From: Salvia splendens
Lineage: Eukaryota > Streptophyta > Magnoliopsida > Lamiales > Lamiaceae
NCBI RefSeq assembly: GCF_004379255.2
Contig: NC_056046.1
Span: 14,632,001-14,696,000 of the forward strand
Reading direction: 5' to 3'
DNA: 64,000 nucleotides
The notes beneath the pieces were generated by a model that saw only the letters and a program-made list of their open reading frames with translations, was not told the origin of the DNA and ran no database searches. This document shows, piece by piece, positions 1-11,900 of the stretch. The position numbers were made by a program, and so were the translations under genes. The first letter of the stretch is position 1. The number at the start of each line of letters is the position of its first letter.

Positions 1-1
1 T

Positions 2-1299
2 GTGTTCCTAAAATTAGGATCTGGAAAAGTTCTTACCCTTAAGGATGTACTGCATGTCCCAGACATCCGAAATAATTTGGTGTCAGGCTCACTTTTAGTA
101 AATCATGGATTTTCACTAGAATTTGAGTGTGAAAAGGTTTTATTGACTAAGTATGGAAAGTTCATAGGTGAAGGCCACCTAGTGAATGGACTTTTTGAGC
201 TGAATGTTACGGTCATTCACCGTGGAAAAGGAATAAGCAATAAGGAAGATGACACGTTCTCTTATTTGCTTGAGAGCTCTGATTTATGGCATAATAGATT
301 GGGACATGTAAATCTAAATGCTATAAAAGACTAGTAAATCTTAATTTACTAAAAGTAGATAAGTTTAACTCACAAGAAAGATGTTAAGTGTGTGTTGAAG
401 CCAAAATGGCTAAACTGCCGTTCCATTCGGTAGAGCGAAGCACAAAACCTCTTGAATTGATCCATACAGACATATGTGATTTGAAATTTGTGCAAACAAG
501 AGGTGGTAAAAAGTACTTCATCACATTTATAGATGATTGCACAAGGTATTGTTACCTTTACTTATTAAGAAGTAAAGATGAGGCAATTGAAGCGTTTAAA
601 GACTTCAAAAATGAAGCCGAAAATCAACTTAATTGTCGAATTAAGTGTGTTCGAAGTGATAGAGGTGGTGAGTATGTAGCGCCGTTTGCAGAATTATGCC
701 ATGCAAGTGGTATAATTCACCAAACCACAGCTCCATATTCTCCCCAGTCAAATGGAGTTGCTGAACGAAAAAATCGAACACTTAAAGAGATGATGAATGC
801 TATGTTGATTAATTCTGGTTTATCCCAGAACATGTGGGGGGAGGCTGTGTTAACAGCGAATCATATCCTGAATAAAATTCCACTAAAAAATAGGGATGTG
901 ACTCCTTATGAGTTGTGGAAAGGGAAGAAACCTTCATATTCATACCTCAAAGTGTAGGGGTGTTTAGCGAAGGTAGAAGTGCCACCTCCGAAACAAGTTG
1001 CAATAGGCCCTAAAACAGTCGATTGCATCTTTATTGGCCATGCACTTAATAGTAGTGCCTATCGTTTCCTAGTCCATAGATCAGCTGTGCCTGGCGTGGC
1101 TGAAGGAACAACGATTGAGTCAAGGAATGCTATATTCTTTGAGAATGTTTACCCTTGCAAGAGGCAAGAGGATCGTTCTAGTGAAAGAATGATGGATGAA
1201 TCCACTAGTTCTAATCCTCCAAAAAGGACGAGGTCAAGTCCTGAGGATGTTGAACCAAGACGTGGTAATTCCCGACTTCATAACTTTTATGTTGGATGA
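2..1299 (+). pseudogene. copia gag-pre-integrase and integrase fragments
   Basis: Three open pieces make up one former reading frame. 2-334 carries the gag-pre-integrase region and ends in the HNRLGH motif, the start of the integrase zinc-binding segment. 388-957 is the integrase core, with acidic residues in HTDICD, SDRGGEY and NGVAERKNR fitting the D,D-35-E triad. 979-1299 continues the integrase tail in the same frame as 388-957. The stop at 955-957 reads TAG where copia relatives have a tryptophan codon, so it is probably a point mutation. The missing stretch between 334 and 388 and the frame change near 1262 are small indels. Confidence 0.9.
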
Positions 1300-2842
1300 C
1301 GAACCAAAGTCATTGGCGGAAGCTCTGTCTGGCCCAGATGCAGCGTGGTGGCAAGAAGCTATCAACAGTGAAATTGAATCCATCATGAGAAATAACACTT
1401 GGGTGTTAGTAGACTTGCCTGAAGGCTGTAAGGCTTTAGGGTGCAAGTGGATTCTGAAAAGGAAATATAAGCCAAATGGTACTATAGATAAGTACAAAGC
1501 TCGCCTAGTTGTCCAAGGCTTTAAGCAGAAAGAAGGGTATGACTTTTTTGATACCTATTCACCTGTTACGAGAATCACTTCCATTCGGGTGCTTCTTGCG
1601 ATTGCTGCTTTGCACAATCTCGATATTCACCAAATGGATGTGAAAACTGCGTTTCTGAAAGGTGATCTGGAAGAAGAAATATATATGGAACAACCCGAAG
1701 GGTTTGTTGTGCCTGGGCAAAAGCGTAAAGTATGCAAACTGGTAAAGTCATTATATGGGTTGAAGCAAGCACCATTACAATGGCATTTAAAATTTGACAA
1801 CGTGATGTTGGCAAATGGATTCACTATCAATGAGTGCGATAAGTGTGTTTACATTAAGAACACAGATAACGGTTTTGTTATTGTGTGTCTTTATGTAGAT
1901 GATATGTTGATTACAAGCAGCAATAGTGCCATTATCAACGAAACCAAAAATATGTTGAAGAGAAATTTCGACATGAAAGATATGGGTTTAGATGATGTGA
2001 TTCTCGGAATCAAAATTAAAAGGAATCATGAGGGAATTGCTCTGACACAATCTCATTATATTGAGAAAGTGCTAAAGAAATTTCACTCGTTCGATTGTGA
2101 GCCAGCTAAGACTCCATTGGAACCCAACGTGCATTTGAGTAAGCACACGGGTGAGCCTATAGCTCAAGAAGAATATGCAAAGATCATAGGGAGTTTGATG
2201 TTTATCACAAACTGCACCCGACCAGATCTTGCGTGTACGGTGAATAAGCTGAGCCGATTTACGAGCAACCTAAGCAAGGAACATTGGAAAGCTCTGCGTA
2301 GGGTTTTGAGATACTTGAAGTATACTCTTAACTTTGAGCTGCAGTACACAAGATATCCCCAAGTACTTGAAGGGTACTGTGATGCAAATTGGATCTCTGA
2401 TTCAAAAGACTCGTTCTCGACCAGTGGTTATGTGTTCACTGTGGGGGGTGGTGCTGTTTCGTGGAAGTTGATAAAACAAACGTGTATAGCTCGATCCACC
2501 ATGGAATCTGAGTTTATCGCATTGGATAAAGCAGGGGAAGAAGCCGAGTGGCTCAGAAATTTCCTAGAATGTATTCCATGTTGGAAGAAGCCAGTGCCGA
2601 CAGTAGTGATATACTGTGATAGCCAAGCAGCTATAGGGAGAGCACATAGTGGCTTATACAACGGTAAGTCTCGACATATTCGTCGGCGACATAATACCGT
2701 CAGACAATTGATCACAAGTGGTGTTATCACAGTTGACTATGTAAGGTCAGTTGATAACTTAGCGGATCCGTTAACGAAAGGTTTAAACCGTGATCAATTG
2801 CATAAATTGCTAAAAGGAATGGGACTGAAAACCACATCTTAA
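1262..2842 (+). pseudogene. copia reverse transcriptase and RNase H, long open segment
   Basis: About 525 codons remain open in this frame. The reverse transcriptase has the copia signatures [17 protein letters not shown], the substrate-binding [11 protein letters not shown] and the catalytic YVDDM (near 1892). RNase H follows, with CDANW, the STMESEF acidic site, CDSQAA and a C-terminal region ending [10 protein letters not shown], typical of TNT1-like copia elements. This half is intact, but it is cut off from gag and integrase by the upstream lesions, so it is classed as a pseudogene fragment. The open frame extends back to 1196, but sequence upstream of about 1262 belongs to the integrase frame. 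Confidence 0.9.
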
Positions 2843-3424
2843 AAGATGATTATAGTGGTAACCCAACCATATGATTGGAGATCCCATGGGCTTGGTTCAA
2901 TGGGAAAACGAAGCTATATGAATCTAGTTGTAACACTCGGAAGATTTTTAATCTTCGCCTATTCTTTAGAAAGCATTGAGTGTTGTAACCTGCATGTGGT
3001 AAGAGGCTAAGTTTTGACTTTTAATGATTCTTAGAAACCTCGAGGAGGTGGGTATTGCAGGATACCTAGAAAAGAATCACCTATATAAGTGAAGAAGTGT
3101 GGGCCACTTCAACATGTGAATCACTTATGAATCCAAAGTGGTGTTCCATGGCCAGTAAATGACACAAACGTGAGAACTGATGAGTTTGTAAATAATATTG
3201 TGTCAATATTATTGTCTCGGTATACACCAAGGAGGAATGATTCAAGGCATCACGTCCACCAGGCCGCCGGTATGCCCGATAGTGTTGACTATGGAAAGTT
3301 CAAAGCCCCAAGCTACTATTCCAAATGCAATATTATTTCTCGAGAATTGAGCAAAGAGTCTGCATACATGCATACATGTCTGGTGTTGGTTTGAGCTTGC
3401 AGCGCTCTAACCAATGTGGGGGAT

Positions 3425-3966
3425 TGTTGGAAAAAAAACGTTTGATACACGTGTGATAAAGGCAAGACTTTTGGCCTTTCATGTGGCTAAGTCCTTTGGC
3501 CTTTCACCCCCAAATAATTTATGTAGTGTCTTTATGCTTTGATCTTTCATGTCTCCATCTTTAGCCTATATAAGGCATGGAGTGGTAGATGGAAAACATA
3601 CGAACACCACAACAAGCATTCTCTCTTCTCTAGCTCTCTACATCCTAGTTCACATATAGGAGCATTGCATAGCTCGATTCTCGGAACTCCATCAAGTTCG
3701 CCGGTGCCTAGCGGGTTTGAGGTGCTTCTACACGCTAGGAGGAAGTCGTTTTATCTTTGGGGGCAATACGCCATTCCGTGAGCACTAGCCGGGGCGTAAT
3801 TTGTCTTGCGGAAAGAGGGCTTTCCTCGACTCGACTTATAAATTTGGTTTGCTTTATTTCCATTGTAATTTTCATTCCTCTTTTTGTTGCAAAGTTTCCT
3901 TTCGATTGTAATAGTTAGAGTACCGCCTGTACACGGCTTGAGAATTTCTTCCCATTATTTTTAACA
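3425..3966 (+). repeat. 3' LTR of the copia element
   Basis: A 542-bp LTR bounded by TGTTGG and TTAACA, directly after the polypurine tract. A TATA-like TATATAA at 3567-3573 is the likely core promoter. The 5' partner is outside the window, so LTR divergence cannot be measured. Confidence 0.85.
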
Positions 3967-4030
3967 ACTTCTAATAGTGCATCTTTTAGAAACATGTAGA
4001 CTTGGAAGAATGTGGCATCAAGTTGAATGA

Positions 4031-4172
4031 ATGTTTTGAACTGTCTACACTTATTACCATTTTGTAAATGGATGGATCACCTTTGTTTTGTTGTTGTTAT
4101 TATGTTTTGAACTGTCTACACTTATTACCATTTTGTAAATGGATGGATCACCTTTGTTTTGTTGTTGTTTTG
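4031..4172 (+). repeat. two-copy tandem duplication, 71-bp unit
   Basis: Copies at 4031-4101 and 4102-4172 are almost identical, both starting ATGTTTTGAACTGTC and ending in a TTGTTGTTGTT tract. It lies in non-coding spacer between the copia LTR and the next MITE. No function is apparent. Confidence 0.85.
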
Positions 4173-4371
4173 CATAATTCTAATACCTTGTGGTTGTTTC
4201 TCTTGACAAGTTAAATTTTGCTGAGCTTCCTTGATGGTTCCACGACTAGGTTTTCCATTCACGCACTATCCGAGAATGAATTGAACTACTAAGTTCTTCT
4301 CTGAACCAGATTCTATATGGCCCATTAGTAAACATGGGTGGATCTTGAGTTTGGGAGGAGTAAATGCCCTA

Positions 4372-4621
4372 CCTCCGTCCCACAATAAGAGTCACATTTC
4401 ATTTTGGTCCGTGGTCCGTCCCACAATAAGAGTCACATTTCACTTTTACCATAAATGACAAGTATGTCTCACATCCCACTAACTCACTTCACTCACATTC
4501 TACTATAAAATTAATACAATAAAGTGGACCTCATATTCCACTAACTTTTTCAATCCACTGTTATTTACATTTTTTAAAGTTCGTGCTCACACCAAATGTG
4601 ACTCCTATTATGGGACGGAGG
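4372..4621. mobile_element. Stowaway MITE with a duplicated left end
   Basis: A 250-bp non-autonomous element flanked by TA on both sides (4370-4371 and 4622-4623). The termini CCTCCGTCCCACAATAAGAG and its right-hand inverted partner, which ends in GGGACGGAGG, match the Tc1/mariner-related Stowaway type. The left terminal motif with AAGAGTCACATTTCA is repeated about 40 bp inside the element. It has no coding capacity. Confidence 0.88.
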
Positions 4622-5303
4622 TAGTATTACTTATTATAAAAATTATTTCTTTTAATTTTTTGATAACAACAACATAAAAAAATAACTCATAGTTTCGAAC
4701 AAAAACTAGCATGATCTTCAACCATTAAAATTCAGAAAGTCTATGTGTCTTCTTTTTTTTTTAAATACAAAAACAATCACCCAAACTTTGTATTTTACTC
4801 TTTTGTATACTATAAGTTATTATCCTTATAATTTGATTCTTTATCTATTTTTCTAATTTATTCTACTTTCTATTTTATCATATCTCCATTAAACACGGGT
4901 ATTTATTTTATATTGTGTGTCTGATAAAAACATATTTATTTTTTATCGTCTGTTTGATAGAAACATATATTCAGTAAAACAGAAACAATAATTATTTTAA
5001 CTATCAAAATCTGCTACTTTAGAAATCACACCGATTATATTTACTAGTATTAAATATAATAAGTGTGTATAGCTAATTTAAATTGATTTTAAAAATAATA
5101 AATACTCCATATTATGTTATTATGAGAAAAGATATTTTTGATAGAAAATAGTAATTAATATTGTTAAACTTAAATCTAAAATATTTTGTATAGGCTTAAA
5201 TAATATTATAAGCCGAAATATTCGATGAATAAAGTTAAATAACACTTAATAGAAAGAAAATATTTGTGATATTAGACACAATATTCATTAGTGGATAGTG
5301 ATA
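4622..5303. other. AT-rich spacer, nothing recognised
   Basis: About 680 bp of AT-rich spacer between two MITEs. I see no open frame with gene-like composition, no RNA gene and no further terminal repeats. Confidence 0.6.
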
Positions 5304-5534
5304 AAATGCAAACTCATATATTGTACAAACTTCAAACTATGATCTGAACCATTAAAAAATATTAATAGATGACAAAATAGTAGCAACAGAAAATGTCAAC
5401 ACAGTATCAACACAACATCAATAGTTCACACTGTGTTGACATTTTCTTTTGTTACTATTTTATCATCTGTTGATATTTTTTAAATGTTGAGATCATAGTT
5501 TGGAGTTTGTATAATATTCAAGAGATGTTGCATT
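5304..5534. mobile_element. foldback MITE with long inverted arms
   Basis: Two arms of about 100 bp (5304-5404 and 5428-5534) are imperfect reverse complements. ATGTCAACACAGT in the left arm pairs with ACTGTGTTGACAT in the right, and CAAACTATGATCT pairs with AGATCATAGTTTG. The central loop is about 23 bp. The whole unit would form one long hairpin. The class is uncertain and the target duplication is not clear. Confidence 0.75.
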
Positions 5535-5596
5535 TGATTTACCTTCCATATTTCATGATTACCTAATTAAATACTTAAAATATTCGTAATTAAATA

Positions 5597-5775
5597 CTCC
5601 CTCCGTCTCGCACTACTCGCACGTTTCATTTTCGGCACGGAGATTAAGGAATGAGTGTATAGCAAAGTCAAATATTACGGCTGTAGGTGAAAATTTTTAC
5701 TAAAAACGGAAATAGTGCAAATAACTTGGGACGCCCAGAAAGGAAATAAGTGCAAGTGGTCCGGGACGGAGGGAG
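5597..5775. mobile_element. Stowaway MITE
   Basis: A 179-bp element beginning CTCCCTCCGTC and ending GGGACGGAGGGAG, flanked by TA (5595-5596 and 5776-5777). This is the canonical Stowaway terminus and duplication. It lies about 180 bp upstream of the NFU start codon, so it may lie in that promoter. Confidence 0.92.
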
Positions 5776-5921
5776 TACTTAAAATATCCGTACGAATCTT
5801 AGATTTTGCTATCCACAAACTAAATCCTAGTGTTCAGCCTATCATCAACAAATCGCATCATTCCCCGCCAACCATCTTCAACCAGATACTCACTTTTCCA
5901 TTTCTGGGCTTTAAGAATTTC

Positions 5922-5951
5922 ATGGGTTTTTCATCCTTCCCTGAAATTTGA
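5922..5951 (+). other. possible short upstream ORF before NFU
   Basis: An ATG at 5922 opens nine codons and stops at 5949-5951, five bases before the chosen NFU start. If transcription starts upstream of it, this could dampen initiation at 5957. The transcription start is not visible, so this is only a possibility. Confidence 0.35.
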
Positions 5952-5956
5952 CGGAA

Positions 5957-8900
5957 ATGGGAGCACTTTCCGCACAAACCCATTTCATCAAGACGCAGTT
6001 TTTCCCTTTGCAGCGCTTTGCTTCTTCCCACTCACATGTATGTATAAACGCTTCTAAATCATGAATTCTGCATCACATTATTATTAATATTTGTTGATTG
6101 CTATTACAGAATCTCATTTCAGAGAGGAGCCCATTTTTCAGGGGCCAGTTTCACACCAAACACTTTGTTAGATTCAATCCTGCCCCCCCAATCAAGAATC
6201 GCGCTGGTGATTTCACATACCTGTGTTTAATTGTGTTGAATTGAAATCAAGGGTTAGCTTAATAGTAGTAATTGGTAAACAAGATCCCAACTTTGATAAG
6301 ATTTTGGTTACCAACACGTTTCATAAGAAATTGTTTTTGCTATTATCAGCAATTAAGCATGAATTGAATGGATAAATATGATTGGAATTTGAAGGTGTCG
6401 TGTGTGTGCTGCCACTGACTGAGGAGAATGTGGAGAAGGTGTTGGATGAAGTGAGGCCAGGGCTCATGGCTGATGGAGGCAATGTGGCTCTTCATGAGAT
6501 TGATGGTCTTGTTGTTGTGCTCAAGCTCCAAGGGGCTTGCGGCTCCTGCCCCAGCTCCACCATGACCCTTAAGATGGGGATCGAGACCCGTCTCACCGAT
6601 AAGATCCCTGAAATCGAAGCAGTCGAGCAGATTCTTGACACAGAAACAGGTCTTGATTTGAATGAAGAAAATGTGGAGAAGGTAAGCTTTTGTGTTCATT
6701 TAGTCATATTCCATTTGCATATTGATGGAGTACGTACTAAACAAGCCAGCACAAAGCCCAAGAAAGAGTATCAGTTCGGCATGACCAAAGAGTTCGGCTA
6801 AGAGTTCGGTTCGGCACAACCAAAGAGTTCGGCCTCAGCCTACAGCTCGGTAAAAGCCAACCATTCAAGCTCTGCCCTCAGGTCGGCATCAAGCTCTACT
6901 CTCAGATCGGCAAAAGCTGCTCGGCAATAGTTCAGCAGTTCGGTCTCAGCATCGGCAAAAGCTGCTCGGCAATACCGAACTGGGAGACACGATCTATCCA
7001 GTGGTGGACCCATGCAGCCTCCACGACATCCACGACATCCACGACATAATTACTGATGATGTAAGCCACCGCCTAGTTAGTGGCCATGCAGGATCTCATG
7101 ACCTCCGTGACCTCCACGACTTAAGGTGGTGATGCAAGCCACGATCTCAGTTCAATACATAAATAGAACTTAGATCTGGTAGAAAAAAGGTTAAGCTCTC
7201 TAGAGATAAAACACCATATAGCAAGTTTGTATTTGTAAGCTGTAGAAATCAGATCAAGCAATACAACTCTGCCCTCTTTTCTTCCCGTGGACGTAGATTT
7301 ACCTCAGTAAATCGAACCACGTAATTCTCTGTGTCGTAATTTATTTTTACGAGCATTCATCATCATCGAAAATTCGCAGCTCCATCACTGGCGCCGTCTG
7401 TGGGAAACAGAGAACCAAATTTGTGATAAAGCGAATTTTTGACCCTTTTTCCACCCCAAAAAAATGCATACCAGATCACATAACACCCGTGCCTCCGTCC
7501 GTGATAACCATGAGGAAGCTAATCCAGCAGCCCATAGGCCTGGAAAGCAGCCTCGTGAGAAATCTGTCTCCAGTTCTCACGAAGAAGGAACAAGCCGCTC
7601 CAGGAGTCATCGCACCGAGTCTTCCCAGCAGCCCGATTTAAATGAAGCTGTCAAGCTGTTCTTAGCCGAGAAGCAGGAGGAGTTCTTAACCTTCCTGCAG
7701 AAGAGCCAACAGCCGGAGAAGACAACGGCGGATTCTCCCTCCTCATCCAGACATGAAAGTCACTACCGCAGTAGTAACGTGTCTTCCAGGAGGAAGAATC
7801 CTCAACCCCGACATGTTCCCGTTCCTCTTCGGTACCGGAACCACAGGAGAACTCCATCTCCTCCGTACCAAAGAGATATCGGGTTCGCCATGTACGGAGC
7901 ATTAAAGACTCCGTTTTCGGACGATATCACCCGAACTCCTTTGCCGCGGAACTACCGGACACCGTCAATGACTTATGACGGGCTAGAGGATCCTCATGAC
8001 TTCTTGGGACGCTATCAATATAATATGGCGAACCAGGGTCTCAATGAGGTCCATATGTGCAAGCTGTTCCCCGAGCTGCTCATCGGGAACGCCAGAAGGT
8101 GGTTCGACAGCCTCACTCAAGGCAGCATTAGATCCTACCGAGATCTAATGGATGCTTTCCACAGGAGGTTCTTTCAGAAAGCGGAAGCCCGGATCACTTC
8201 GGCTCAGCTGCTTTCTATACGTCAAGGTCGCGACGAAAAGATCAGCGACTTCCTGACGAGATTCCATAAGGAATGCCTACAAGTAGATAATCTCAATGAT
8301 CTACTTGTCATTTCGGCATTCCAAAATGGAATCCTGCCCGGAGCTCTCTACAGAAAGCTCGTGGAATGCAGTCCGCAAACAGCTCAAGAGATGTGGGACA
8401 TTGCGGACCAGTTCTCCCGTGCCGATGAGGCAGACCGTCGAAAACGGTCTTTAGACAGCTCATCTAGAGGAGACGAAAAGAAGCCCGATCATAGCGATCA
8501 GAGGTTTCCTCGCCGAACTCCTTTTGAAAGAATTCAAAGGGCACCGGTACAAGGCAGATTGGGACCACGTCTCAATCCTGAGAAGCCGCCCGCTCAGTTC
8601 GTACCATTGAACAAGTCAAGAACGGAAATTTTCGAACTACATTCCGATATGTTCGAAAAGCCAAAGCGGATGACGAAATCGGCCGCGCGGCGACCTCAGG
8701 ATCAATATTGCTCCTTCCATCAAGCCCACGGTCATGACACCGAGGAGTGCCGAAATTTGGCTGCAGGTATTGATGCTCTTGTGAAAACAGGAACGTTAAA
8801 AAAATACCAAAGCAAGCAGCCGAAAAAGAACAAAAGGCAGAGAGGTGCGAACTGCAATCCTCAGGATCCGAAAAGGCATGAGGATCCTGAAAACGACGAC

Positions 8901-11900
8901 GAGCCGCAATATGATGGAGTAATCCAGACTATTGATGCTCTCCCTGCCGGGAAGACTAAGTCGTCCCTAAAAGCAGAACGCAGAGGTTCCAATCAAGAGG
9001 AGCCAACACATAAAAGGCTGAAGAAAGACGAAGTGATTACATTTTCAGATGCCGATCCCGTCCCAGCCATCTCTCCTCACCAAGACGCTATTGTCATTCA
9101 AGCCGGAGTGGCAAACAAACTGATCCACAGAGTATTTGTGGATACAGGAGCGTCAGTCAGCGTTCTTTTTAAAGAATGTTTCGATAAAATGGAATTGGAT
9201 CCAGCTCGGCTCAGTCCGGCTCCAATTCCTCTGAAAAGTTTCGCCCAGGAAGACACCCGCCCTGAAGGTATTATCAGCCTTCCGATCACGGTGGGAAAAG
9301 CGCCTACTAGCTCCAGTACGATGATCGAGTTCTTTGTGGTGAAAGCTCGGTCCCCGTACAACATCATCCTGGGGAGAGACTGGCTCAACACAGTTCGGGC
9401 CGTTTGCTCTACTTATCACCTCACCATCAAGATCCCCACTAAAGGTGGGATAGCGGTCATCCGAGGTGATCAAAAGAGAGCAAGAGAATGTCTGCAGATT
9501 GCGCTTAGAAGTGCCGAGCAATCAGTTCGGCACCATCAAGCATAGCAATCACAGCAACCGGAGTCAGAGGCAAGCGAGATGACCGAAGTCACTCCAGGGC
9601 CGAACTCAATGACCGTTCAGTTATACGAAGATGATCCATCCAGAACGGTCAAGATCGGCTTCGCAGGAACGCCTCTACTCCGGGAAAAGACCATTCAGCT
9701 CCTCAAGGAGTACAAAGATGTCTTTGCATGGTCTCCGTTGGATATGACCGGAGTGCCCCCCGAGGTAATCACTCATCGGTTAAATATTGATCCTTCAATT
9801 CGGCCAGTAAAACAGAAGCAAAGACTCTTTGCGGCAGAAAGAAACCAAGTCATCCATGACGAAGTCCGCCAATTACTAAAAGCGGATGTACTATTCGAGG
9901 TGAAATATCCTTCTTGGGTGGCCAATCCTGTGATGATCAAGAAGAAAGAAGGAGGATGGCGGATGTGCATAGATTTTACCGATCTAAACAAGCACTGTCC
10001 TAAAGATTGCTATCCCCTTCCGAATATAGATAAAAAAGTAGAAGCTTTGATCGGCTTCGAAATTTTCTGTTTTCTTGATTTATACAAAGGATATCACCAA
10101 GTGTTGATGGATGACAGTGATGCTCCGAAAACAGCTTTCATTACCGATTTCGGCATTTTCGCTTATAAAAAGATGCCATTCGGTTTAAAGAACGCCGGAG
10201 CCACTTATCAAAGGATGGTAGACAAGCTTTTTCGGCACCTAATCGGAAAGCAGGTTGAAGTGTATGTCGACGACATAGTTGTCAAAAGCAAAAGCACTTC
10301 GGAGTACGAAGACCACCTCAAGTCCACTCTCAACGTGCTCAAGAAAGCCAACCTCAAACTTAATCCCCAAAAGTGTACCTTTTTGGTAGATTCGGGAAAG
10401 TTTCTGGGTTGTTGGGTTTCAAAGGACGGACTCAAGGCCAATCCCTCAAAAGTTCAAGTCATTCAGAACATGGCGATGCCGAAGTCCATACATGACGTGC
10501 AAAGGCTAACCGGATGTCTAGCCGCACTGAATCGATTCCTTTCCCAAGCAGCCGAAAAGCAACTGCCGTTCTTCAAGGTGTTGAAAAAGGCACCAAAGTT
10601 CGAGTGGGGAGCCGAGCAGAAAAAGGCCTTTGACGAGCTCAAAAGTTATCTAGCCGAGCTTCCTATTCTCTCTGCTCCAACCGAAGCCGAAGTAATACTC
10701 TTATACTTAGCGGCATCGGATCAAACCATCAGCGCGGTGCTTGTACGAGAAGAATGCCTAAAGCAGTTTCCCATCTACTTTACAAGCCGAGCATTAAGAG
10801 GTCCAGAAACAAGGTATCAACCTCTGGAGAAAATTGCTCTGGCGTTAGTAAATGCAGCAAGGAGACTGCGGCCATACTTCTATGCTCACAAGGTACGCGT
10901 CTTAACTGATCTGCCTCTTCGGCAAGTTTTGACCAAGCCAGAAGCATCAGGCAGAATCGCCAAATGGGCCATAGAGCTAGGAGAACACTCAATCGAGTAC
11001 CTACCTCGGAAAGCCATCAAGGGACAAGCCTTGGCAGATTTTCTTGCAGAGGCCAAGTTCGATCAAGCAATCCCTGTCATTGCCGAACAGAAAAATTCTG
11101 CCAATGCCGAACTAGCACAGCCCTTGGAATCCGAAGAAGAGCCGCCGGACTGCTGGAGCGGATTCGTAGATGGAGCTTCGAATAAAACGGGAAGTGGAGC
11201 TGGTATTCTGCTTATCGCTCCCGATGGACACGAGGTAACCTACTCACTTCGGTTCCTATTCCCCACTACTAACAATGAAGCCGAGTACGAAGCCCTCCTG
11301 GCCGGACTCCAGTTAGCGCAAAGTCTGCTCGTCAAATCTCTCAAAGTCCATTGTGATTCACAAATCATAGTAAATCACATGTTGGGTACAAGTGAAGCTC
11401 GTGACGAGAGAATGAAGAAGTATTTGGACAAAGCGCAAAGCATCAGCCGAAGTTTCTCCTATTTTCGGATAATCCGCGTTCCCAGAGCGGAAAATAGCCG
11501 AGCAGATACCTTAAGCAAGTTGGCCTCAGATCCAAGCTCAAAGGCGGAAGAATTAATGCATCGAAGCATTGATGAAGCCGAGGTACATTCAGTATCCAGC
11601 TCGCCGAACTGGATGACGCCGATCTTGCAGTATCTGGATCAAGGACAATTGCCCGAGGATAGGAGAGAAGCTCGGAAGATCACGTGCCGAGCACTTCGGT
11701 ACGAACTTCATGAAGGAGTCCTCTTTAGAAAGTCTTACCTCCAGCCATTATTGCGGTGCGTAGGACCAGAAGAGACGGACTACATCCTCAGAGAAGTTCA
11801 TGAAGGATCGTGCGGTAGCCACATCGGAGCCAGAGCTTTAGCTAAAAAAGTTCTGAGATGGGGATATTATTGGCCAACCTTGGTACAAGAAGCAGTGCAG

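Larger units (their letters stand above)
1..3966 (+). mobile_element. Ty1/copia LTR retrotransposon, 3' part, decayed
   Basis: This is the 3' portion of a copia-type retrotransposon entering from the left edge. Domain order is gag-pre-integrase, integrase, reverse transcriptase, RNase H, then a 3' LTR, which is the copia order (integrase before reverse transcriptase). The coding strand is broken: stop at 332-334, frame change before 388, stop at 955-957, and another frame change near 1262. A purine-rich tract (GTGGGGGA, 3416-3423) precedes the LTR at 3425. The 5' LTR and any target duplication lie outside the window. The element can no longer make a complete polyprotein. Confidence 0.93.

Noticed and set aside
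6346..6699. Minus-strand open frame over NFU exon 3
   Set aside because: It is the shadow of the conserved NifU domain on the plus strand.
9543..9545. TAG as a simple inactivating mutation of the Tat polyprotein
   Set aside because: It is the only stop in 5.4 kb of coding sequence, occurs exactly at the Pro/Pol boundary and is followed by a readthrough consensus, so a functional stop is more likely. Sibling copies would settle it.
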